Below, piece after piece: positions 55,500 through 64,000 of a stretch of DNA of 64,000 nt. The notes under the pieces were generated by a model. That model made no database searches, was not told where the DNA came from, and saw only the letters and a program-made list of their open reading frames with translations. The DNA comes from Petrosia ficiformis (taxonomy: Eukaryota; Porifera; Demospongiae; Haplosclerida; Petrosiidae), in contig OX345636.1 in the NCBI GenBank assembly GCA_947044365.1, positions 3,368,001-3,432,000 of the forward strand, given 5' to 3'. Position 1 is the first letter of the stretch. Each line of letters starts with the position of its first letter. The translations under genes and the position numbers were made by a program.

Positions 55500-58400
55500 A
55501 TGGATTCATTTCACTGGTGTGTGTTCCTGGCATTCATCTTTAGTCTGGGATGCAGTGCTGTTCAACAAAATGATGGATTGACTTATGTAAGTACAACTGG
55601 TAATGATAATGTATCATGTTTCAATGCTGGTATTGACAATCCTTGTAAGAGTTTTACTTATGTTCTTTTGAATGCTCCTATTTCTTGTGGTGACAACTGT
55701 GTAATAATAATACTTGATTCCCAGCCACAAATTATAAGCATTACAAACAATGTAGTGTTTAGAAAGAACCAGTCTTTACATCTCAGTACTTTTAATGTCC
55801 AAATGTTAAATGTTTCATTTGGTAATATCCAGATCAGTTCAAGGGGTTTCTCAAATATCACATTTGAAAATCTCGTATTGGTTTTTGGAAGGATATCATT
55901 TTCTTTACTGAAACGAGTTGAATTTAGAAATGTGGTAATAAAGCATTCCTTTTACTCAAACCTAGAGGTTTTATACTTCTTGAACGTTAAGACAATAATA
56001 ATTCAGAATGCCCGTTTTCAAAAGTTTTCATCTGAATGTGCAAATCAATGGTTAAGGAGTAAGAATGTGAGTACTGCTGTTTTTACGAATTGTTCATTTG
56101 TGGGAAATAAATGTAAATTTACTTCTGTATTAGACATTCGTGCCAGTAAATTTGTAATTGAACACTGTACATTTGAGAGCAACTATGTAATTTTAGCTTT
56201 ATTAAATATAGAGCTGTTTCAAGGAATTGATTATAATATCACAACATGTGTGTTTATTAACAACACAGCTATGAATTTAATACGAATTGTTGGGTCATTG
56301 GCTTTCAATTCTCCATTTTTTGTAAACATTAGTTCTAACATTTTTCACAATAATGCAGTTAATAAACATCAGGATAGCTTATATTCTGCATTAATTGCTG
56401 TCTTTGTTGCCTCTAAAAAAAAAACGTTTTTGCAAATTTTTACTAACAATTCAATTACAAATAACAAAGGACCAGCCTTTGCTTTTGTAAATAGTGATGG
56501 TGTCTCTTCTGAAATTAGTAACACACTGATTTCTTCAAACATTGCAAACAGTAGTATTATATTCATTAAAAATTCACATTTGTCTAATATTACTTTTGCG
56601 AACACATCTATTGTGAATAACTCAATTCCGGCCCTATTGGATGAAACCACTAATGAGCAAGATGCTGTAGTTTATATTAAGGGTGGTATCATTCAGACAA
56701 AGAATTGGGGTGTAGTTCAGTTGAAGAATGTTGTATTTATGAGAAATACAGCAACACCTTTAGCACTGATTGATGCTCATGGACACTTTGTTGCTAATAA
56801 TGTGTTTCAGAACAATGTTGCAATGTATGGAGGAGGCATATATTTCGATGGTAAAGCAACTGTCACATTTTACCTTCACTCAAAAGTAGAGTTTGTGAAC
56901 AACACAGCTAGGTATGGAGGTGCAATATACATTAGTAAAGATAACAAATGTATAATAGATGCCCTGCCGACTATTTCATTTAATCTAATATTTTCAGGAA
57001 ATTCTGCTCGTACTGGTCCTAGTGCAAACATTTATTCATATCAAAGTTGGTGTGACTGTCATTCATATCATACACCTTTTATCACATGGGATACAGATCC
57101 ATTAATTATCTCTTATCCTACTAACATTAATATATCCAATAAAATACTTGAGATATATCCAGGGAAAATCATAAAACTGAATTATAGTGTATTTGATTGT
57201 AATGGCACTGATTCAACATGTGTTGCTGATGCTTTTCTTGGCTGTGGTGACAAGCTTGTTTGTACATCAAAAAATGTCCATTTAGCCGGTCCTCCAACAG
57301 TTTTTCTTTCATCAGACGTCATAGATACTGGACTAGTAATTCGATCTTCATATCAATCAATTAATCAAAAGACAATCAAAGAATCAACAAAACTGTATTT
57401 TCGATGTAGAGATCCTCCAGCTGGAATGATTGGACCAAATGCTAACATTAAAATACACTTAATAGACTGTCCTCTTGGTCTAGTATATGACACTGATATC
57501 AAACAGTGTAGATGTGCTGTTAATAATAGTGACACATTTTTGTGTTCAGTTCAACAAGGACAGGTTTGTATTAGAAAGGGATACTGGTATACACGGAACA
57601 TGGATAAACCAATTGTAAAATATTGCCCTTTTCATTCAAACTGTAAGTTCAACAGGAAAGCATGTCCTACTGATATACAATATATTATTCTCCCTCAAAT
57701 TGAAGATGATCAGTGTCATGATGGACATGGTGGAACATTATGTATGAATTGTACCGAAAACAACATTTTCACTTACCTTTCTCTCAAGTGCATTGATTAC
57801 AGACTTTGTAAGTCATGGCATCCATACATGTTGTTAATGTTAACTATGACATTTCCTTTGTTAATTGGTATTTTCCTCATCTTGGTTGTTAAAATGCGTT
57901 CAAAAATTGGTTCAGGATATCTTTACGGACCTTTGTTCTTTCTTGCTGTTCTTAGTCAATTACCACTAGGACAATACCCAACACTGGACAAAATAGTGTC
58001 TGTATTTGCAGCCAGTGTTCTACTTCAGTTTAAAGCATTTGGTTTTATTCCATGGTGTTTCTTTCCATCAATGAATCCTCTTTACAATACATTCTTACAG
58101 TTCCTAAACCCCATTATGATGGTTGTAGTTCTGCTCACTACAGTTTTTATAGCTCGACGATGTCCCAGAAAATTCCTTACACTACAACATTCTCCAATGC
58201 AGGCTATGTGTATACTTATCCTGGTATCTTATTGGTCACTTATTCGAACATCAATTCTGATTCTCACTCCGTTTTATTTCAATGGAAATATAGTGGTTCT
58301 TCTACAGCCAGACCTTCTATATCTTCATAAGGCTCACATTCCTTTGTGGATTATATCATTACTAATAATGATATCACTTTGTGTCTTGGTATTTCTAATT

Positions 58401-58955
58401 GCTTTTTCACAATGTTTTAATTTTCATCGTATGAAACCTCTACTTGATGAGTTACAGTCTTGTTATCAGGATAAATATCGATGGTATGGTGTTGTTTATG
58501 TTTGCACATGGATAACAATACAAGGAGCATTGTACAAGTATATTGCTTTTCAAACTGTAATATTAGGAGTAACATTAGCTCACTGTCTAGTTCAGCCTTA
58601 TAAGAAGAAATGGCTAAATATATGTGACACATGTCTACTATTCGATCTTGTGTTCCTCACAGCTTTATTATCAGATGAGAACAAAACCACATCTGACACT
58701 GGTATAATCACAGAAGTGATGATTTACTTATTGGTAATGATTCCTTTTTGCTTCATTAGTGTCGGAGGAATTGGTATAATAACTGTTCGAACTGGACTGT
58801 TCTCATCAGTTAAGAGGCTTTACAATTGCTGGAAAGACAAGTGTACAGGACAGCAGAACAATATTCAACAATCTCCTCCTCCTCAAGTTATTGATTCCTT
58901 TATTATTAATGATTGTGAACGGGAACCACTAATTCATATTCTGCAAGCAAACTAA
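55500..58955 (+). CDS. bhTM gene 2: beta-helix ectodomain, multi-pass membrane protein
   Basis: Single exon, 1151 residues; the ATG at 55500 opens the signal peptide FHWCVFLAFIFSLGCSAV. The layout is as in bhTM gene 1: an Asn-rich beta-helix region (about 25-650) with extra turns absent from gene 1 (a stretch around 180-230, containing NVSTAVFTNCSF), a cysteine-rich hinge with CPLGLVYD and GHGGTLCMNC, and eight to ten membrane segments (about 776-1096). The tail is 55 residues with FIINDCEREPLIHIL. The membrane domain is nearly identical to gene 1 (LQFKAFGFIPWCFFPSMNPL, KPLLDELQSCYQDKYRWYG), while the ectodomain differs clearly. It is presumably at the cell surface; ligand and signalling are unknown. 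The reversed pseudogene at 2990-4247 is its closest relative in the window, sharing 3' flank as well. Confidence 0.92.
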   Translation: MDSFHWCVFLAFIFSLGCSAVQQNDGLTYVSTTGNDNVSCFNAGIDNPCKSFTYVLLNAPISCGDNCVIIILDSQPQIISITNNVVFRKNQSLHLSTFNVQMLNVSFGNIQISSRGFSNITFENLVLVFGRISFSLLKRVEFRNVVIKHSFYSNLEVLYFLNVKTIIIQNARFQKFSSECANQWLRSKNVSTAVFTNCSFVGNKCKFTSVLDIRASKFVIEHCTFESNYVILALLNIELFQGIDYNITTCVFINNTAMNLIRIVGSLAFNSPFFVNISSNIFHNNAVNKHQDSLYSALIAVFVASKKKTFLQIFTNNSITNNKGPAFAFVNSDGVSSEISNTLISSNIANSSIIFIKNSHLSNITFANTSIVNNSIPALLDETTNEQDAVVYIKGGIIQTKNWGVVQLKNVVFMRNTATPLALIDAHGHFVANNVFQNNVAMYGGGIYFDGKATVTFYLHSKVEFVNNTARYGGAIYISKDNKCIIDALPTISFNLIFSGNSARTGPSANIYSYQSWCDCHSYHTPFITWDTDPLIISYPTNINISNKILEIYPGKIIKLNYSVFDCNGTDSTCVADAFLGCGDKLVCTSKNVHLAGPPTVFLSSDVIDTGLVIRSSYQSINQKTIKESTKLYFRCRDPPAGMIGPNANIKIHLIDCPLGLVYDTDIKQCRCAVNNSDTFLCSVQQGQVCIRKGYWYTRNMDKPIVKYCPFHSNCKFNRKACPTDIQYIILPQIEDDQCHDGHGGTLCMNCTENNIFTYLSLKCIDYRLCKSWHPYMLLMLTMTFPLLIGIFLILVVKMRSKIGSGYLYGPLFFLAVLSQLPLGQYPTLDKIVSVFAASVLLQFKAFGFIPWCFFPSMNPLYNTFLQFLNPIMMVVVLLTTVFIARRCPRKFLTLQHSPMQAMCILILVSYWSLIRTSILILTPFYFNGNIVVLLQPDLLYLHKAHIPLWIISLLIMISLCVLVFLIAFSQCFNFHRMKPLLDELQSCYQDKYRWYGVVYVCTWITIQGALYKYIAFQTVILGVTLAHCLVQPYKKKWLNICDTCLLFDLVFLTALLSDENKTTSDTGIITEVMIYLLVMIPFCFISVGGIGIITVRTGLFSSVKRLYNCWKDKCTGQQNNIQQSPPPQVIDSFIINDCEREPLIHILQAN

Positions 58956-59269
58956 CGAGCGAATTTGTTTGTTAGTTTAATTGTTAAGGAGTGTGTACAT
59001 TTTTCTTTGCAAGTGTGTTAAATTTTATCTTAGCTATAGTTGTGGAAACATAATTATTGATTTTTTGCATGAATTTTGCAAATGTGCATTCCCTGAAGTT
59101 TCTTTTAAGTAATAAGAATAAGTTATTTTTTTGTCAATTCATATTTTATTTAAGTTTAAAATCAATTTTTGTACAAATGTTTTTACTTTTTGTGTTAATG
59201 AGACAGCATTTTTCATGCATAATTCTAATTAATTACCGCATACGCACTTTTTACTACATACATCTGCCC
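58956..59269. other. 3' flank of bhTM gene 2; no gene
   Basis: The first 100 bases match the 3' flank of the pseudogene at 2885-2989. The rest is AT-rich. Confidence 0.6.
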
Positions 59270-60196
59270 GTACAATCATAACTCCAGATCCCGTGTCCAC
59301 TAACATTTTGGTTTGTTGGTCGATGGAACCGTCAACCAACTTGGCAGAGTCCACTGAGTTATTTCCAACTAAAAGCCTAATTTTGCGTTAGGAAGAACTC
59401 TGTAGCCTAAAAATTGCGCGATAAGGGCGATTGCGTTTCAGATGTCCCATTTCCCCACAATTCCAACAGGTAGGCTTTCCATCGCTGCTGCCAGTGAGAG
59501 AACTTCTCAAACAATAGACTTCTTCTCATAATTGGCTGACTTCTTTTGTCAGGGATTCTAGACGAGACTGTTGTGCTTCTCAAAATTGTAGTGCAAATGT
59601 CTCAATTACTTTGCTTTCTTGTTGCATCTCCATTTGAACAACATTAGTGTCAAATTGTTTTTTACCCTGTTGTCTTTGAAGTGTGAGCTTTAAAGTATCC
59701 TCTAATGTTGTTGGATGTTCCCTCATAAGTACTAGTTGGATCGATGGAGACTCGACACCTTGAATAAACTGGTTGCGAGCGATCGGAAGGCATTGTTCGG
59801 GACTCCATTCTGGGAATGCTTTGTTGGCTAGGACTCGGAGTGCTCCAGCGAACTCCATCAATGATTCTCCGCTTCTTTGTCTGCTTTTGATACTGCCATT
59901 CAATCTCATTTCCAGCAGGATCAAAACATTCCTTCAGGCAGTTCACTAAGACTTTGTAGTCCTCTGTTTCAACCAGTCCATGGTGATTAATCACACGAAA
60001 AGATTCATCATCCAGTAGAGAAAGCAGTTCTTTTGTGATTTTTGCACCAGGGATTTCTGCCTCTTTTGCATACAATTCGAACCTCTGAATCCACAATGTG
60101 AAATCAGTTCAAGGGGTGAACTTGGCTGGTGGCTTTGCAGTAGCCACTCTACGTAAGATTTTCCAAGCTTAACGCCATCCAACTTCTGACACCAGT
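59270..60196 (-). pseudogene. Gypsy-like Gag and protease start, decayed
   Basis: Read on the minus strand: a primer-site-like TGGTGTCAGAAGTTGGATGG at about 60175-60195, then a retroelement Gag domain in broken frames (WIQRFELYAKEAEIPGAKI, LLDDESFRVINHHGL, SGESLMEFAGALRVLANKAF, QFIQGVESPSIQLVLM). Next is a CCHC knuckle whose last Cys is Arg (CWNCGEMGHLKRNR, about 59410-59470), and a protease start with MLVDTGSGVMI at 59284-59320. It stops abruptly at about 59270, so RT and integrase are absent. Frameshifts near 59900 and 60090 make it dead. Confidence 0.8.
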
Positions 60197-60342
60197 ATAA
60201 CATTCTTTTTGATTGAGAAGTATTTATTATTACAGCCAAAAAAATCAAAAGGTTACAATTACTTAGATACAAAACAGAAGCATGGTACGGCTCCATAAAT
60301 ACAAGATATACGTAGACGTTGTTACAATATTTTCAGGGCTGT
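60197..60342 (-). repeat. Possible LTR remnant of the reversed gypsy-like element
   Basis: It lies directly before the primer-binding site on the minus strand and contains AATAAATACTTCTC, as in an LTR R-U5 region. No second LTR is present, so its outer limit is not known; the copia element begins on the other side. Confidence 0.4.
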
Positions 60343-62961
60343 TAGACTATGTATAATGCCTTGTATGTACCCAAGTTAACCTGCAATTTATTCTTCGTAA
60401 GAGCAGGAGGTACCAAGGGAAACTCTGTGATGTTTGAAAGTTCTAAGTGTTGGACTGATAACAGAAATAGGAAACTATTGGGAATGGGATCACTTGTGCA
60501 GACTTGGATTGCAAGACTATCACTTGGGAACATGTTGCTGTAGCGTCAGGATCTCGAAGCTGATCATTGGCATCAACGCCTACCACACTTGAATGAACAT
60601 CAACTAAAGGAGATTGTTAACATGATCTGGTGAAACGAGTGGAGAAATTTTTTCAACAAGGAAATTACATATGTGGACCTGTGCCTATGGACTTAATTGG
60701 AGGGAAGAGATACTTTGTTACTTTTATCGATGACTACACAAGATATTGTGAGGTATACTTTATGAAGAACAAGTCTGAGGTCTTCAACAAGTTCAAGGAG
60801 TTGGAGTTGTGTACAACTAATAAATGTAGTTTCTCTATAGGAACTTTACGATCAGATAATGGTGGGGAATATCTCTCTAAGAAGTTGATGTCTTACTTAC
60901 AGCAAAAAGGGATATATTATGAGCTTACAGCTTAATGCTCACCATCTCAAAATGGAGTTGCAGAAAGGATCAATTGAACCTTAATGGAGTCTGCATGTGC
61001 CATGATAGACCAAACTGAAGAACGAGAGGATGTAAACGAGGAGGCGGTTATCCTAGAAGACAGAGAATTATACCAGTCAGGTATGGAATTGATGAATATG
61101 TTGATATTGCATTTTTAGGTGGAGAGGAACCACAAAGTATTGAGGAAGCACTGGGCAGTAAATTGTCAAAGAAATGGAAAAAGCAGCTGATTCAGAGTAC
61201 CAATTGATGGAGAGTGGAACATGGGAACTTGTAAGATTGCCTAGTGGAAGGAAACTAAGTAGATGCAGATGGATGTTCAAGAATAAGCAAGAAAGTGATG
61301 GAAAGTGAAATGTTACAAAGCCCGACTAGTGGCAAAATGATACACTCAAAAGTTTGGAGAAGATTACAATGAAACATTTTCACCTGTAGTTCGATATTCG
61401 TCTGTGTGGTAATTGAACTCTAAACTTCTAAAAGAAGTTTGACTTTTAATTTCATTTAGTATTACTTTGTGTGTTTATGTGTTAATAGATTTTGATAAGT
61501 GTAGATTAATATATGTCCTTATTTTTGTATCTTTTAGTTCTTATCATTATGTTATTGTTCTCTACGCTTTTACCCTCTTGTCCTTTTGTGTATTGTCAGT
61601 TTTTGTATAAATAGCTTTGCTTATTCAGTGTACATTAGAGTTCCAATTGAATCAATACTTTGATCAATAAACTATATCACAGTCTGTTCAATCTTTATTA
61701 GCATTTGCAGTTCAAAATATCTCATTTTGGTTCACCAAATGGACATTGTCACAGCCTTTCTGAATGAAATATTGGAGGAAGAGATCTATATGGAACAGCC
61801 ACCAGGATATACCAAGGAAGGAGAAAAAAACCTCGTTTGCAAGCTGAAGGGATCACTCTACGAATTAAAACAGTCTTCTAGATGCTGGAACACAGTTTTC
61901 AAGGAATACACGAAATCTACTAACTTCAAACAATGTACAGCTGATCCTTGTACTTTTATCAGGAGTGAAGGGACTGACTTAACAATCATTTCTGTGTATG
62001 TTGACGACTTAATAATCATCACAAAGACCCCGGAAATGATGATGAGAATAAAGGACAGTATAGAGACACGCTTCTGAATGAAGGACCTTGGCAAACTCCA
62101 CTATTGCCTGAGAGGTACTGTTGAATATGAAGAAGAGAAGAATGTTTATGGATGCACCAAAAGCAGTATATTCAGTCATTAATGGAAAGATATGGACTAT
62201 CTGAAGCAAAAACATCTACAACCCCAGCAGGTATTAATGTCAAGCCAGTTAAAGATGAAAGGAATGAGTAATCCAGTCGATGGTAGGAAGTCCGCTTTAT
62301 GCAGCTATCGCAACAAGACCTGATATATATGTCAAGCAATGGGAGCTGTGTTGAAGTCTAACTCTTGTCCTACTGAAGCTCATCTAACAGCTGTAAAAAG
62401 AATTTTTCGTGTATCTCAAGGGAACATTTAATGTTGAATTGAAGTATGACAGATCAAATGATAGTAGTCAAATTGGATTCTAAGATGCAGATTTGGCTGG
62501 GGACATAGACAACTGACATCCCACTACAGGGGATCTATTTGTCTTGTCTGGAAGAGCTATTAGCTGGCTTAGCAGGAAAAAATCAGTTGTCGCATTCTCA
62601 ACCACTGAAGTGGAGTACATTGCACTCAGTACAGTCACACAAGAGGCTATGGTTGAAATTATTGTCAGACATCAAGACTACTCCAATGACACCAACTATC
62701 ATCAAAAAAAATAATCAAGGAACTATTGCTGTTGCAAGAAACCCAAGTTTTCAGGCTATATAGAACCAAACATATCGATATCAAGTTTCACTATGTGCGT
62801 GATGCCTTGTGTGATAGAGTCATAGAATTGGTCTACTTTCCAACAAAAAAAAAGATGACAGTAGATATATTGACAAAACCTCTCTCTTGTGGTCGATTTG
62901 AGACTTCAATTGGAGATGGGACTAAAGAATCTACCAAATGTTAAATCAATTTTAGTGGGAG
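60343..62961 (+). pseudogene. Ty1/copia Pol pseudogene, 5'-truncated
   Basis: Ordered copia blocks on the + strand in broken frames: the region after the protease (LYVPKLTCNLFFVRA), integrase (FIDDYTRYCEVYF near 60730, RSDNGGEY near 60853, NGVAER near 60955), a gap with loss of the integrase end near 61020, and the RT start (EEALGSK..., SGTWELVRLPSGRK). After the solo LTR come the RT core (MDIVTAFLN, YVDDLIII at 61996-62019) and RNase H (SRKKSVVAFST, EVEYIALS, HIDIKFHYVRD). Gag, protease and 5' LTR are missing. The order integrase-then-RT is diagnostic of Ty1/copia. Many stops and shifts: inactive. Confidence 0.9.
61405..61681. mobile_element. Solo LTR (277 bp) inserted in the copia pseudogene
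   Basis: TGTGGTAATTGAACTC...ACTATATCACA with 5-bp duplications GTCTG at 61400-61404 and 61682-61686. Removing it together with one duplication restores the spacing of the flanking RT blocks. It has a TATAAATA box near 61607 and AATAAA near 61665. The internal part was lost by LTR-LTR recombination. Its parent family is not otherwise in the window. Confidence 0.88.
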
Positions 62962-63183
62962 TGTTGTAGTAGTAAATTGACTTTATTGTTAGCATATTTA
63001 ATGTGTTTGTGGTAGTGTGGTTTTGCACATTTATTTCTAGGCTCGTTTGAACTTGTATAATCCCACATGTTTAATTAATATCTTGAATATTCTAGAACCT
63101 TCCTTAGTTTCTGTATATAAATTGTGCTCAGTTGAGTCAGTATATATCAACAACTGTAATTTGTACACTACTAATACACAACA
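62962..63183 (+). repeat. 3' LTR of the copia element (222 bp)
   Basis: Follows the purine-rich AGTGGGAG and starts TGTTGTAGTAGTAAATTG; ends CTACTAATACACAACA, giving the expected TG...CA and short inverted ends. A TATATAAA box is at 63114-63121. Confidence 0.75.
63085..63121 (+). promoter_or_regulatory. Four-unit heat-shock-element array plus TATA box in the copia LTR
   Basis: GAATATTCTAGAACCTTC at 63085-63102 has four perfect alternating units: GAA 63085-63087, TTC 63090-63092, GAA 63095-63097, TTC 63100-63102. TATATAAA follows 12 bases later. The array outscores the three-unit array of the gypsy LTR. Confidence 0.6.
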
Positions 63184-63849
63184 TCAACAAGTTACCTCTC
63201 ATATGATTACACTAGAGGGAAGGGATGATGATAAAAACGCAATAAGTGACTCTTGGATAATCAATTTAGCTGCATTGATTTGGTATCAGGTAACATGTCA
63301 TGACACATGTATTACATTGTTATCTATTGGTATCAGTTTTGTTTTTATCAAAATGTAATATTGAGAATACTGGTATATCCAAAATAAAATTTATAAAATT
63401 TTAATATAATTTTTCATCCCTTCAGATTAATCTATATACCTGTATCTCTTAATAACCATTGAATAACAACATGTCTGATATCTAATAACAGTGTGTGGGT
63501 TATAGTCACTGAAGGAGCCAGAGAACAGATAATACTAGTATTATAGTGAATGGAAGTGACATTACTATGATTGTAGAACTAGGTATGTTATAATAACGTG
63601 TGCATGCTATAAGTAATGGATATTTCCCTGTTTGGAGGTAGGTTATGGGCATATACCACCTAAAAGATACTAGGTCAAGGGTGTAGCTTGAGACTATTAT
63701 CTCAAGAGTGGTATATGCCCATATGTTTTATATGTGTCATGTCATGTTACCTGATACCAAATCAATGTAGCTGAATTGATTATCCAACAGTCACTATATA
63801 ATCATCCCTTCCCCCTTGTGTGGTCATATGAGAGGTAACTAGTTGATTT
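63184..63849. repeat. Large inverted repeat, arms about 120 bp
   Basis: 63184-63309 and 63734-63849 are reverse complements with scattered mismatches (AGTTACCTCTCATATGA, GGATAATCAATT, GATTTGGTATCAGGTAACATG). The left arm touches the copia LTR. The interior has a second, perfect 16-bp hairpin (63644-63659 with 63708-63723, TATGGGCATATACCAC). No transposase frame. Confidence 0.8.
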
Positions 63850-64000
63850 GATGATATAGTATTAATGATACTACTAGCATGACGCTCTCTCCCTTTAGGC
63901 CACTTCACTGTGGTAACTGATGATTGTACTATTTTCTCAGAATCCTAGTAATATGTTATACATTGATTTTAATTATTATTAATATTAATCTAAAATTATA
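63850..64000. other. No feature seen
   Basis: AT-rich end of the window. Confidence 0.5.

Overview
The window is animal nuclear DNA: AT-rich and rich in repeats, with short GT-AG introns and no bacterial-style operons. The gene content fits a demosponge such as Amphimedon queenslandica: a RING/TRAF-zinc-finger/MATH gene, ankyrin repeats encoded one per exon, a secreted fibrinogen-related-like protein, and a multicopy family of large beta-helix/multi-membrane-pass surface proteins. The organism call is inference from gene families, not a database match.

Layout. 1-6984: a broken retropepsin fragment, a possible two-exon gene, a reversed 5'-truncated pseudogene of the beta-helix/multi-TM (bhTM) family (2990-4247), a minisatellite and several repeats. 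6985-11794: a nearly pristine Ty3/gypsy (Metaviridae-type) retrotransposon with 5-bp target duplications, near-identical 208/209-bp LTRs and one 1447-codon Gag-Pol ORF. 11886-15194: intact bhTM gene 1, whose start codon lies in a long palindrome into which the retrotransposon inserted. 15195-27588: no large gene but several non-autonomous DNA transposons, a small ankyrin gene (exons to 24312) and a dead DIRS-like reverse transcriptase (25490-26080). 27589-30885: a bhTM pseudogene split by a MITE. 31551-42729: the TRAF-like gene, with one 5' RING/zinc-finger/coiled-coil part and three phase-1 MATH exons spread over 9 kb. 42730-50260: repeats plus an intact fibrinogen-related-like gene (complement 45968-46981) and two decayed relatives. 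50261-55499: AT-rich spacer with a LINE remnant and a bhTM fragment. 55500-58955: intact bhTM gene 2. 58956-63183: a reversed gypsy-like gag-protease fragment next to a decayed Ty1/copia element that itself carries a solo LTR. 63184-63849: a large inverted repeat.

Main points of interest. (1) The bhTM family has two intact genes, two long pseudogenes and one small fragment here; the membrane domain is nearly constant while the ectodomain diverges. (2) The gypsy and copia LTRs, which are unrelated, both carry perfect heat-shock-element arrays 12-15 bp upstream of their TATA boxes, and the gypsy 3' LTR points into bhTM gene 1 less than 200 bp from its start codon. (3) The TRAF-like gene has an array of symmetric MATH exons and a RING that lacks its histidine ligand.
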